Below are positions 53,501 to 64,000 of a stretch of DNA of 64,000 nucleotides, one piece after another. A program made the translations under genes and the position numbers. Under the pieces are notes generated by a model that saw nothing but the letters and a program-made list of their open reading frames with translations, was not told the DNA's origin and searched no databases. The stretch is from Misgurnus anguillicaudatus (taxonomy: Eukaryota; Chordata; Actinopteri; Cypriniformes; Cobitidae), in contig NC_073361.2 in NCBI RefSeq assembly GCF_027580225.2, positions 22,081,501-22,145,500 of the forward strand. The letters are read 5' to 3'. The stretch's first letter is position 1. Every line of letters starts with the position of its first letter.

Positions 53501-56500
53501 CATTGAATCTGATTAGACCATTAGCATCGCGCTAAAAAATAACCAAAGAGTTTCGATAAAGTTCCTATTTAAAACTTGACTCTTCTGTAGTTATATCGTG
53601 TACTAAGATCGACGGAAAATTAAAAGTTGCGATATTTTTAAAGCAGATATGGCTAGGAACTATACTTTCATTCTGGCGAAATAATCAAGGACTTGATTAA
53701 AATTGCTGCAGCAGGCGTAGTGATATTATGCACTGCCCGAAAATAGTCCCCTTGGTTACTTTCAATAGCATGGGACTATTTTCAGGTGCTGTGTAATATC
53801 ATTGCGCCTGCTGCAGCCATGTTACAACAGCAAAGTCCTTAATTATTATGCCGGAATGAGAGTATAGTTCCTAGCCATATCGGTATAATAATTCGCAACT
53901 TTTAATTTTCTGTTGTTCTTAGTACACAATGTAACTACAGAAGGGTCAAGTTTTAAATAACTCTTTGGTTATTTTTTTAGCACAATGCTAATGGTCTCAT
54001 CGGATTCAATGGATTGTGCTAAGCTATGCTAAAAGTGGTAAAGCCAGATCCAGAGATCGGCTGAATGGATTCCAAAACAGTGAAATTCAAATGTTTAACT
54101 TAGGAGAGCTGGAAAATGAGAATACTTACCAAAAAATGGATTGTCACTTTAACTTAAGCATTACGTCACATAATATACAGCAAAACCGTGTGTCTGTATA
54201 GTAAAGAAAATGACCTTATTTGACTCTTATAGGACAGACAACTCCATTAAGAATCATTGGAACTCCACCATGCGCAGGAAGGTGGAACATGAAGGTTACT
54301 TGCAGGAAGTCGGCAAGAGCTACAGCAGTCACACGGGTCAAAAGAAAAAGTCCAAAGCCAGATCAGTGGAATATCCTCAAAATGAAATGCTCATGAGTGG
54401 CCAATCACAGGTGATAATTTACATCTATCATTGTACTCATGTAAATCAAACTTCATTTTTTTCTTTGAAATATCGCATGACATTTTGGATACCTGTGATG
54501 TGACTAGAGATAATATTGCTAAAATGTTTTTGGTAAAACTGCTTAATTGGGCAAATAATAACATTGAAGTTGATTGTCAGCTGCCCAGATACCCGTATGG
54601 TTCACAAGGTGGCCAGTGTATGGAAAACTTTACGGTCGAGGTCTCTAGCTTTTTGTCGGTAAGTCCCACAGTTCACTTTCTCCAGCATGCTCCAGTCTCT
54701 GTATGTCTGAACTTTCTGCTTTCAGAAGTCTGTCCATCTTCTCTTTAAATAAAAAATCAACTCATATCACTGTTTGTATAATTGTTTAATCTGCATGTGT
54801 GTGGTGTGGTGTGTAAACTGGTCCACATCTGAATTTCACCAACGGCAACAAATGCACTGTAGAAAGATCAAAAATACACTTTTGATGTGTAATTTGATGT
54901 AATACATTTGACGTCAGTATTTGAATCTAGATGCTTCTGCGTGGTGAAATTCAGGACCGCATAAAGACCTCATAAATTGTCAGTAAAACTTTTGTGTCTT
55001 CGTCTCTGTTTCCGCCTCTTCCTCCCGGTTCCTCCTTCTCACAGCCATGCAACGACGACCCAGACAAAGAGAAAAGAATTAAGGAGCTAGAGCTGTTGCT
55101 AATGTCAGCTGAGGGTGAAGTCAGAAGACAGTCGGGCGCTCGTGTAAGAAACATTGTGTGTGCGCGTAGTGTAGATCCCTTTAGATCCCATCGCCTCCCT
55201 CCATTCCCATACCTTCATATCCAGCTGTGCTTAGTGAATCTTGCCTGCCTTCACTCCTTCCCTGCCTCACACCCTCCTATCATGAACTAGAACCTATAGC
55301 ATCACAGTGATCGGATTGAACTATTGAACTTTATGTTTTGATAGAAGAAAACTTTTACTTTTCTTTATTATTACGTTATGATTTAATTGCATATTATATG
55401 TGAAGAGCTCAAATGCAAAAGTTGCGAAAAGCCAACTCCGTCAAAAATTAGATAATGGTGCTTCAAATCCGCTTAATCCCATACTCAGGCCATTTAGAAA
55501 TACCGTTTTGTTGGCCGCATTTTATCAAACGGCAGGATGATTTTTCAGCAAATTCCACCGAAATAGAACTGAATGAATGACAACGCGTGTACGTCAAACT
55601 GCACGTTTTTGCACAGTTTGTTAAATATATTTTGAAATTGACAAATCTTTTACCTTTATTCAGAAGGACAGTGATGAGTTTGTTTTTTGTTTAGATTGCA
55701 TGTACTTGGAGGGTTTTGCAGCGAAAGACAGTCAGATACCAATTAAATGACTAAAGGGACATTTGTGAAAAGAAGACTTTTTTAACCACTGACTAATACG
55801 ATTTTTATTGCCATTAAAATTATATTACTCAACCTAAACTGTTTAAAACATAAATAGATTTTTAAAAAAATGCTCATTTACAAGAAAACATGTCTGATGC
55901 AGTGAGGATTTTGCATCTGAGCTCTTAATTTGTAAAAAGTTATTTGTATATTATTATGTATATTAATTTTATTCTTCCTGTAAACTCTTGATGTTATTGT
56001 AGTTTTAATTTAATTTTTTAAAACTTAGCAAACTTTTAATGTTTTATTTTTCCCAGTCCTTTCATCTTTAATCGGCATTACACGCCATGTCCAACCCAAT
56101 CTCACGGAGCTGCGTATAAATAGCACAAAGTGTAAAAACTCGTGCAATACATACCCCAAATTCCAATTTGGTGTTCATATGATATGCCAGTGCTTCCCGT
56201 TCACTTAAAACGGCGCATCTTTTTTTTGTCGTTTTATGTATTGGTTTCTCAATGTTTTTCTTTTTTTACCATTTTCGATTGGGTTTAGGGTTAAAACAAA
56301 TTTTTGTTAAATAAATGACACCCAAACCCCAATTCTAACCCTAATTCCAATTCACCATGGTTTAAAAGTAGACAAAAACATGGAGAAACCTGTATATTAA
56401 AGGAATAGTCTACTCATTTTCAATATTAAGTTATTACCTTAACTAAGAATTGTTGATACATCCCTCTATCATCTGTGTGCGTGTACGTAAGCGCTGGAGC

Positions 56501-59500
56501 GCGCTGCGACGCTTCGATAGCATTTAGCTTAACCCCATTCATTCAATGGTACCATTTAGAGATAGAGTTAGAAGTGACCAAACACATCAACGTTTTTCCT
56601 ATTTAAGATGAGTAGTTAAACGAGCAAGTTTGGTGGTACAAAATAAAACGTAGCGCTTTTCTAAGCGGATTTAAAAGAGGAACTATATTTTATGGCGTAA
56701 TAGCACTTTTGGGAGTACTTCGACTCGCCTGAAAAGTCCGCTCCCCTAACTACTCGTCTTAAATAGGAAAAACGTTGATGTGTTTGGTCACTTCTAACTT
56801 TATCTCTAAATGGTACCATTGAATGAATGGGGCTAAGCTAAATGCTATCGAAGCGTCGCAGCGCGCTCCAGCGCTTACATGCACGCACACAGATGATAGA
56901 GGGATGTATCAACAATTCTTAGTTAAGGTAATAACATATTTTAATATTGAAAATGAGTAGACTATTCCTTTAAATAAAATCCTAAAGCAAATATGATATC
57001 TAACCCTAAACCCAAGCGAAAATGGTTTAAAAAACAAAAAAGATGCACCATTAAAAGAGACACTCTATATATATATATACTCATTTTCCAGCTCCCCTAG
57101 AGTTAAACATTTGATTATTACCATTTTGAAATCCATTCAGCTGATCTCCGGGTCTAGCGGTACGACTTTTAGCATATCTCAGCATAATCCATTGAATCTG
57201 ATTAGAACATTAGCATCGTGCTAAAAAATAACCAAAGAGTTATTTTTTCGATATTTTTCCTATTTAAAACTTGACTCTTTGTAGTTACATCGTGTACTAA
57301 GACAGATGGAAAATTAAAAGTTGCGATTTTCTAGGAAGATATGGCGAGGAACTATACTTTCATTCTGGTGTAATAATCAAGGACTTTGCTTCTGTAACTG
57401 CAGCAGGCGCAATGATATTAAGCAAGTAACCGAAAATAGTCCCCTGCTATTGAAAGTAACCAAGTGGACTATTTTCGGCTGCTGCGTAATAATATTGCAC
57501 CTCCTGTAGTCATGTTATGGCAGCAAAGTCCCTTTAAGTGAATGGGAAGGCTGCCATATCATATCAACGCCAAATTGTAATTTTGCGTATATATTGCACA
57601 AGTTTATACGCATCTACATGATACTGGGTAACCATGACCTAACCTGCTACAGCAGTGGTTCTCAAACTGGGGCGCAAGATGGTGGTGGGGGTGGGGGAGG
57701 GGCAGTTTTCTGACATTTTATAAAATACATTAGTTCATCATAAATTTCGCGTAATTAAACCTCAGAAATATACGGCTACTAACCAGCGGCACTACATTGT
57801 ATCTTTTAATATGTTTGTTTTATTCACATTCCAAGTTTAAGATTGTTTTATGTCATACATTTTCTTGGGGGGGGGCAATGTCCCCTTGTGTACCCTAAAG
57901 CACGCCGAAAAGTTTGAGAACCACTGAGCTACAGTAAGCTGTGTGGACAGATAAAATACTTTTGGTAAAAGTCTAACCTGGTTAGAAGTGAAATGCGAAA
58001 TCTGCATCCTAAGTACTACTGTAAGTTTATTTGCTTTGTTTGTAGGTTGGGTAAAAATGTATGTTTTTAATTAGTCTGCAAACAAAGCATGTTTGCATGA
58101 AATTGTTAATATTCTAAATATAGCAAAGTTTTAACCATTAATATACTACTAAATACTACTTTATTCTGACCAACTCAGTCCTTCACATCACTGCAACTCA
58201 TCTTTGTACTTTGATTCTTGTTAAGTATTAAAACCTTAAAACCTGGTTTGGTCCAATGCAGAACCCGGAGAGTTACTCCAGCTGGTCCGACAGTCTGCTG
58301 GGAGATACCACAGATAGTCTGGATGAGAGAGGGGTGGAGCTGTGTCGATTAGAGGAGGATCAGACTGCTGCTATGCCTCTGCCCGTCTCTCCTAGCAAGT
58401 TCCTGGCTGCCGAGGCCAATGCTGTGCTCTCAACACTAGAGACCATACCAGAGTTTGCAGAAACCATGGAGCTTATTGACTCGGTGAGCATTTCTAAACA
58501 AGGATGTGCTTAAAGAAAGAGATGCTTCAATCATTGCAAATCTAAAAAAAATTCTTGTTAAAATTCCTTGTTAACACTGAGATAATAAATAGATCTCATC
58601 TTTGATTTTTCTAATGGGTGTTGGTGCAGGATCCCCTGGCTTGGAGTGATGTGACCGGCTTTGATCTATCTGAGGGAGGCCCCTCCCCGAAGCCCACTAA
58701 CCCAACTGGGGCTTGTCCTAGCCTGGAAAGGAACACTGAGAACCTGGGCTACCCAATAAATCCCCCCACTGTCCCAGAAATGAGCAGGCAGTGTGCTGTC
58801 GTGAACCAAGGCAAGTCTGTGGCTCTTTCTAACCTCTGCGTGAACAGGTTCAGCTCTCCACCACCATCTATGATGAGGAAGAAGAGAAGAGAAAGAGGAG
58901 ATAGATCACCTACAGATGAAAGAAACTGCAGCCCTTACAGAGTCAACATTGGCACCTCACCAAAAAAACACCCCAGTAAAGGGTCTGCCGTTCTCACCAT
59001 CTCAGGTATGATCAAAATCATGACACCGATATTACAACCACACCCAGAATGTGGTTTGAGACTCAAACTTGTCCTTAATATCTACAGTTTTTTAATGTAT
59101 CTGGTGGTGAGCCCTTAAGTCTGGACAATCCTGCACTTACATCTACCCCACTGTGTGGACAAAAGTGCCTGCTCGGTACACCCCACCAGAGAGAGACCAC
59201 ACCAAAACACCAGAAGGAAAATGCAGGGTAAGGCTTTTTCTTTCATCTGATTGCAGTTTGAGAATATCAAGCAGTGATTCATGACATTATTTTGTCTTCA
59301 CAGTTTCAGGACCCCAAAGGTTCACAAGAACATTATGGTCCACACACCAAGAACACCAACTCCTTTTAAAAATGCCCTGGCAGCCCAGGAGAAGATGCAC
59401 GGGCCATTAAGAATGGTGGTAAGTCCTAAAGACAAAACCATTTATAAAGGCAAAAGCAGTGTTAAGGTGAATCTCAAGAAACGTGTCCCCTCAATTCTCC

Positions 59501-62500
59501 TAACATAATCTATTCTCGATGTTTATATTTTTGATAATTTTCCATATTCTCAATGGGGATTCTCATTGTTTTCTAAGTACTGTAATAAAACAGTGTTAAA
59601 AATAAGTATGTAGATCAGCATAAAAAGAAGGCATTACAACAAATACTACCATTTATAAATACTTTCTAAACAAGATCTTGTTTTTTCAGATCTTTTTAAA
59701 TATAGAAATGACAGATATTAGAACATTATTTATCATTTCTTTTGTTTGATACACTGTAAAATATAACAGACATATGTGACCCTGGACCACAAAATCATAT
59801 GTCATAAGTCGCTGGGTATATTTGTAGCAATAGCCAACAATACAGTGTATGGGTCAAAATTATTGACTTTGTAATGCCAAAAATCATTAGGATATTAAAG
59901 CGACAATCCACTTTAAAAAAAGGTTAATTGTCCAGCTCCCCTAGAGTTAAACATTTGATTTTTACAGTTTTGAAATCCATTCAGCCGATCTCCGTGTCTG
60001 GCGGTACCACTTTTAGCATAGCTTAGCATAATCCATTGAATCTGATTAGACCATTAGCATCGCGCTCAAAAATGACCAAAGAGTTTGGATATTTTTTCTA
60101 TTCAAAACTTGACTCCTCTGTAGTTACACCGTGCACCAGGACTGAAGGAAAACCAAAAGTTGCGATTTTCTAGGCAGATATGGCTATAAACTATACTCTC
60201 AATCTGGCGTAGTAATCAAGGACTTTGTTTTCGTAACATGGCTGCAGCAGGCGAAATTATATTACACAGCGCCAGAAAATAGTCCCCTGCTATTGAAAGT
60301 TACCAAGGGGACTATTTTTGGGTGCTGCGTAATATCATTGCACCTTCTGCAAATATCAAAACTCTTGTCATTTTTGATCGCCATGCTTATGGTCTAATCA
60401 GATTCAATGGCTTATGCTAAGCTATGCTAAAAGTGGTACCGCCAGACCCGGAGATCGGCTGAATGGATTCCAAAACTGTAAAAATAAATCATTTAACTCA
60501 AGGGGAGCTGGAAAATGAACATGTTTTCCAAAAAATTGTGCTTTAGTGTCCCTTTAAGTAAAGATCATGCTCCATATAGATATTTTCTACCGTAAATATA
60601 TTAAAAATGTATTTATCTTAAAGGGGACATTCCATGAAAATCAGACTTTTTCCATGTTCAAGTGCTATAATCGGGTCCCCAGTGCTTCTACCAAACCAGA
60701 AAACATGAAAAATAGCAACCCTGTAACTTTGTTTTGGTAAGGCTCTCTCTGCAAGCATGTGAATAAATAGGTCATGCGGATTTCGCTCCCCGCATGACGT
60801 AGCTAAGGGATCTTATTATAACGATACCGCCCCTTCATCTGCGCTATCCAACCATGATGCTTCCTCGAGTGCAATAGACAGAGAGAAAGAATGACTGACA
60901 GCACGACGCGTTTGTATTCCATCAAACAGGAGCCTACAATCTTATAACTTGTAGTTTTAATAATCTTTCTAAATATTGAATTAACGTTCTGAAGGATTAA
61001 CGTTACCTTAGTGCAAGAGAGAGTGCGAGTGAGCGAACGAACGAACGAGAGAGCAACACGACGGTTCGCTTTCAAGTAAGTTATGTTGTTTAATATGTTT
61101 CTCTGAAGTTTATATAAATGAACACGAGGATTAATGCACTGCACGAGACAGAGTGAGGGAACAACGCGTATTCACTATCATACACAATAAGCATAAATAT
61201 ATTGTTTAATGTTTCTCTGAAGTTTTAAATGAATGAGGAGTTACAAAATAGATGAGAGACTGACAGAAACGCGAATGTGTTCAATATGTGTACACAATAA
61301 ACTTAAACATGTCATTTGATCTGTTTCTCTAAAGTTTAAGCATTAAACGTGTTGTTTTATTACAGATCATTTAAATGTGCTCGTGTGGTTTGGTCAAAAA
61401 GTAAACTTCTGAGTGTTTGTGGACGTGTATTTTATTGTAAAATGCTGAAACTCATTATGCCTGTTTATAACAAGGGCAGCATGAGACCTAAAAGTCTTTA
61501 TTTTTATTTCACAATGTTCCCCATCTGATTATAAACATGTATTTAGTATGCATAAAACAGATGATTGACTTTTAAATATATAATGCTTAACATCGCTCAC
61601 TAACTTCTTTCGTGAGAGAATCTCCCTCGATGCTCTGTCTACAGCGCCAGGCCAGCGCTTGAGACTCCGCCCACCTGAGCAGCTCGTTTGGATTTAAAGG
61701 GATACACACAAAAACGGTGCATTTTTGCTCAGACCCAAAAGTGCCTGTTTTAACATGCCACAATAAATTACCTATATGGTATTTTGAGCTAAAACTTCAC
61801 ATATGTACTCTAGGGACATCAAAGATTTATTTAATATCTTAAAAACGTCTTCTGGAATGTCCCCTTTAACTAATACGTTTTGCTTAAGACTTCATTTGGA
61901 CAACAAAGGCAATATTCTTAATATTTAGATTTTTTGCACCCTCAGATTCTAGATTTTCAAATAGTTGTCTATCGGGCACATATTGTCTTATCCTGACAAA
62001 CCATACATCAATGGAAAGCTTATTAAAAAAACTGACCATTGTGACAGGTCACATAGTCTTAAAAAGCTTTCAGGAGATATACCATGTAAAATGTTGTACA
62101 GTATATTCACTACTAGTTGTTAATGCATTGGTATATTTTTTACATTGGTGTGTTCAGCCTCAACCGCTGGCACTTCTTGAGGAGGACATCAGAGAGGTTC
62201 TTAAAGAGGAAACAGGGTCTGACATCTTTACACAAGAACAGAACCAGCTTCAGTACAGAACGTATGAGGTACTGGCCACATTTTATGTTTCACCAGCTTT
62301 TGTCTGATGTTCCATCTCATAAATGAAACACTGTTCAATTTTGGCTTCACAGCAGATGGAAGCTCCAGCTAGAAAAGTAAGAAAGTCCCTGGTTTTGGAC
62401 AACTGGGGAAAAGACTGTTTGAACGTACAGCTGTTTCCCCAACAGCAGATGAACAACAATGGGACGGTAAGAATTCTCCTACTTTTCTAACTAGTGACAA

Positions 62501-62742
62501 ATAAATCTAAGACTCCTAAAGTGACATTAATGTTAAGAAATATTGTACAAACCATATCTAATTTTTGTTTCTCATAGTCTGACGGTGATGCTATGCTGAC
62601 CAGAGCTATGCTCATGATGCCATTAACCAAGAGAGAGGAGATCTCGTGCTCTTCTGGATCTCTGAAGACTTCACTTCCCGTTCTCTGCTCTCTCAGCCCT
62701 CAAGGCAAGAGAGAAACCATGACCCAGAGGAGCCCAACACCG
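47591..62742 (+). CDS. mybl1: MYB proto-oncogene like 1 (A-Myb), 3' end outside window, with an apparent frameshift
   Basis: Fifteen coding exons: 47591-47613, 51782-51881, 52203-52274, 52572-52664, 53105-53325, 54233-54410, 54581-54658, 55045-55143, 58262-58483, 58630-59005, 59088-59227, 59304-59418, 62158-62268, 62353-62466 and 62578-62742. They encode about 702 aa; the last exon(s) lie beyond 64000. Three Myb repeats (residues about 35-190) carry the spaced tryptophans: [48 protein letters not shown] and [18 protein letters not shown]. The [19 protein letters not shown] block and [19 protein letters not shown] are typical of MYBL1. [17 protein letters not shown] and [19 protein letters not shown] (about 560-600) form the C-terminal regulatory region. 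Exon 10 changes frame at an A7 run (58962-58968). In mammals A-Myb drives meiotic and piRNA-precursor transcription in spermatocytes. Confidence 0.94.
49636..50975. repeat. Direct duplication of a 270 bp SINE-containing segment
   Basis: Positions 49636-49900 and 50712-50970 share GGGATTCCTATAGAGTGACG, the SINE part (GCAGACGCTTTATCCAAAGC, then TTGAACCTACAACCTTTGCA) and a downstream block (TTAGGAGGTGTCATGAAACA). The second copy carries an extra 12 bp CAGCCATTGTCA duplication. Confidence 0.85.
49808..50632. mobile_element. Inverted-repeat element with GGGTGATTCTCAC ends
   Basis: The left GGGTGATTCTCACAAAA and right TAGTGAGAATCACCC bound about 825 bases. TAAT lies close to both ends. SINE sequence is interrupted by it: TTTGCATTGC on the left continues as GCAGTGCTCTATCAATTAAG on the right. 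Confidence 0.7.
51070..51600. mobile_element. GGGGACAT-family MITE, copy 1
   Basis: The left GGGGACATATCATGAACATC and right GTGTGAAATGTCCCC are complementary at the ends. The interior (CCATGTTTAAGTGCTATAAT) matches the copy at 60622-61868. Confidence 0.7.
52005..52123. mobile_element. Short MITE with GCTGTCACTTGGGCAGTACC ends
   Basis: The left GCTGTCACTTGGGCAGTACC and right GGTACTGCCCCAGTGACAGC pair almost perfectly over 20 bases in a 119 bp element. It lies in mybl1 intron 2 and is related to the segment at 12525-12660. Confidence 0.8.
53364..54152. mobile_element. MITE filling mybl1 intron 5 (family M, copy 1)
   Basis: The left AAAGGGATACTCCACTTTTT and right complement AAAAATGGATTGTCACTTT, plus paired inner blocks (CATTTTCCAGCTCCCC against GAGAGCTGGAAAATG, GGAATCCATTCAGC against GCTGAATGGATTCC). 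It has no coding capacity and accounts for about 789 of the 907 intron bases. Confidence 0.85.
56401..56973. mobile_element. Near-perfect palindromic MITE
   Basis: The left arm from AAAGGAATAGTCTACTCATT and the right arm ending AATGAGTAGACTATTCCTTT match over more than 200 bases each, including AGCGCTGGAGCGCGCTGCGA and AATGGTACCATTTAGAGATA, with only a few differences and one short indel. The high arm identity suggests recent origin. A related but worn copy appears at about 31720-32110 in sgk3. Confidence 0.85.
57076..57525. mobile_element. Family M MITE, copy 2 (lacks one arm)
   Basis: It contains CATTTTCCAGCTCCCCTAGA and continues through the middle of the family to CATGTTATGGCAGCAAAGTCC, but the right terminal arm is absent. 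Confidence 0.75.
57653..57926. mobile_element. hAT-type MITE with CAGTGGTTCTCAAACT ends
   Basis: The left CAGTGGTTCTCAAACTGGGG and right AAAGTTTGAGAACCACTG are complementary. Flanks TGCTACAG and AGCTACAG match in 7 of 8 bases, fitting an hAT target duplication. The interior includes GT-rich and G-rich runs. Confidence 0.85.
59897..60557. mobile_element. Family M MITE, copy 3
   Basis: The left TTAAAGCGACAATCCACTTT and right AGTGTCCCTTTAA, with the paired blocks CCAGCTCCCCTAGAGTTAAA and CAAGGGGAGCTGGAAAATG, mark a full copy in mybl1 intron 12. Confidence 0.8.
60622..61868. mobile_element. GGGGACAT-family MITE, copy 2
   Basis: The left AAAGGGGACATTCCATGAAA and right complement TTCTGGAATGTCCCCTTT. 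It is longer than copy 1, with a central part containing GAGTGAGCGAACGAACGAAC-type short repeats near 61030. No coding capacity. Confidence 0.75.
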
Positions 62743-62819
62743 GTAATTTACATCAAGTGTCTAAACATTAAAAACAAATCTGTGCCATTGGGCATTGCAA
62801 CAACTACTTTAAACTATTT

Positions 62820-63090
62820 TAATGGGACAGTTCACCAAAACATTTTTCATTTGCACATCCTCATGTTGTTACAAACGTCTATTCATTTCTTCGTTCTGCT
62901 GAACACAAAGGAAGATATTTGTGATAAAGCAGTAAACAGAAGCACCATTGACTTCCATACTAGGATAAAATATTATGGAAGTCAATGGTGCTCAAAAACG
63001 GTTTGGTCACAAACATTGCTCAAAATATCTTTCTATGTGTTCAGCAGAACAAAGAAATTAATACAGGTTTGTAACAACGTGAGGGTGAGT
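62820..63090. mobile_element. Inverted-repeat MITE ending GTGAGGGTGAGTAAAT
   Basis: The left part GGGACAGTTCACCAAAACAT through GTTCTGCTGAACACAAAGGA and the right part GTGTTCAGCAGAACAAAGAA through GTTTGTAACAACGTGAGGGTGAG are complementary, with a short hairpin TTGACTTCCATA/TATGGAAGTCAA in the middle. The outer right end is worn. Confidence 0.75.
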
Positions 63091-63192
63091 AAATAATAAC
63101 AGATTTTAACATGAAATTCTCAGAATTTGATATTCAAGCTTGGCTCCATGGGGTGGTTTCGATTATGCCAGGATTATTTCTTAGTTATATTA

Positions 63193-63614
63193 AAGGTGTA
63201 ACGGAGAATTTTAGAAAAGAACCGCCTTCTCGCAACACTCCTGATTGACAACTAGGAGGACCAATATTCTTGATGATCTAAATGGTTCAAAAAAATCAAA
63301 TGACAAATAAAACAATGACACTGATATTTTATGATATACTATGTATGTGCAAGCTGTTTTCAGTTATAGGCAGGGTCCATGATCTCTGAAAGCCAATGTT
63401 GACATTTGAAATCACCTAAACAAACACACCCCTATCCCTATCTGGTCTATCTGAACCTTCTTTTGATAGACCCCCCCACACATACGCAACCCAGGCCACG
63501 ATGTCGTTTACTAAACACACACCTTACTGCTGATTGGCTACAAGTGTGTTTTGGTAGTCGGCCCGACTCCCTTTTCCAAAGTGTTTTTTTAGAAATCGTG
63601 CACTTCGCCTTTAA
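63193..63614. mobile_element. MITE related to the 23906-24063 element
   Basis: It starts TTAAAGGTGTAACGGAGAATTTT with AGAACCGCCTTCTCGCAACACTCCTGATTG, which is shared (inverted) with 23906-24063, and ends near CACTTCGCCTTTAA. The region between is non-coding. Confidence 0.55.
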
Positions 63615-64000
63615 GACTACTTAAGCATGCATTTTAGTCCGGGACTAGACTTAACCCATGCCTGGGAAACCAACCCCATAAATATGTGCAAAATGTTGGT
63701 CCTTGGTCTGTTACCCCAGCACAATTTGACTATCTTTTGTATAAATCCATCAGTTTGGTTAGATTGAAACTGCAATATTTCTTATTATTTTACATTTAGT
63801 ACGTTTACATGCACAGTATAAGCGAATAACTATCAAAAGTCTGGTTATTATAAAAAACTGTTTTCATGCGTTTACATGCAAATCAATAAACCGTCTATGC
63901 AGACAACTGCGTTTACATGGGACTTGGAGATTTGTCAGGTTTCTTGCAGGTAGTGACATCATCACCTATAGTACATAATAGTCGATAAAAAAGCAGACGG
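63615..64000. other. mybl1 intron 15, continuing past the window
   Basis: No exon could be found between 62743 and 64000, so the mybl1 3' end lies outside. A GTTTACATGCA motif recurs in this stretch (about 63803, 63871, 63910), probably part of another repeat. Confidence 0.5.

Larger units (their letters stand above)
55144..58261. other. mybl1 intron 8
   Basis: A 3.1 kb intron with no gene. It holds a palindromic MITE (56401-56973), a half copy of family M (57076-57525) and an hAT element (57653-57926). The remaining sequence is AT-rich. Confidence 0.7.

Noticed and set aside
62593..63096. 167-codon ORF including mybl1 exon 15 and MITE sequence
   Set aside because: Only 62578-62742 is the exon; a GTAATT donor follows and the remainder translates an inverted-repeat MITE.

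Overview
The window looks like genomic DNA of a teleost fish, most likely a cyprinid (zebrafish or carp relative). Its genes are split into many small exons with GT-AG introns, the DNA is AT-rich, and it carries many short inverted-repeat DNA transposons of the hAT, Harbinger and Tc1 types, plus an L1-like LINE and tRNA-derived SINEs. Gene names rest on recognising the spliced proteins by eye; no database search was run.

Layout. Positions 1-7170 are mobile DNA: the 3' end of a LINE ORF2 is split by a 4.9 kb long-inverted-repeat element, which holds a Harbinger-like element, which holds a perfect 192 bp palindrome. Then come ppp1r42 (+, coding exons 8569-14676), tcf24 (+, 17607-18597), an snhg6-like snoRNA host gene (+, about 19923-23590) with five tandem SNORD87-type box C/D snoRNAs, mcmdc2 (-, 14 coding exons, 29686 down to 23342), sgk3 (-, 16 coding exons, 41788 down to 30640), and mybl1 (+, 15 coding exons from 47591 to 62742, with the 3' end beyond the window).

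This is the gene block found on human 8q13 (PPP1R42-TCF24-SNHG6-MCMDC2-SGK3-VCPIP1-MYBL1) in the same relative orientations, except that vcpip1 is absent between sgk3 and mybl1, which here lie head to head. Mcmdc2 (meiotic recombination) and mybl1 (meiotic transcription factor) are germline genes. Sgk3 is an endosomal kinase, tcf24 a bHLH factor, and ppp1r42 a leucine-rich-repeat phosphatase-1 regulator linked to centrosomes.

Most notable observations: tandem amplification of an exon-intron-snoRNA unit in the snhg6 locus; a one-base frameshift in an A7 run in mybl1 exon 10 (assembly error or real mutation); the perfect 192 bp palindrome; several layers of nested transposons, some with target-site duplications visible; and three intron or upstream stretches that look like non-repetitive regulatory DNA near tcf24. 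I saw no CRISPR array, operon or other prokaryote-type system.
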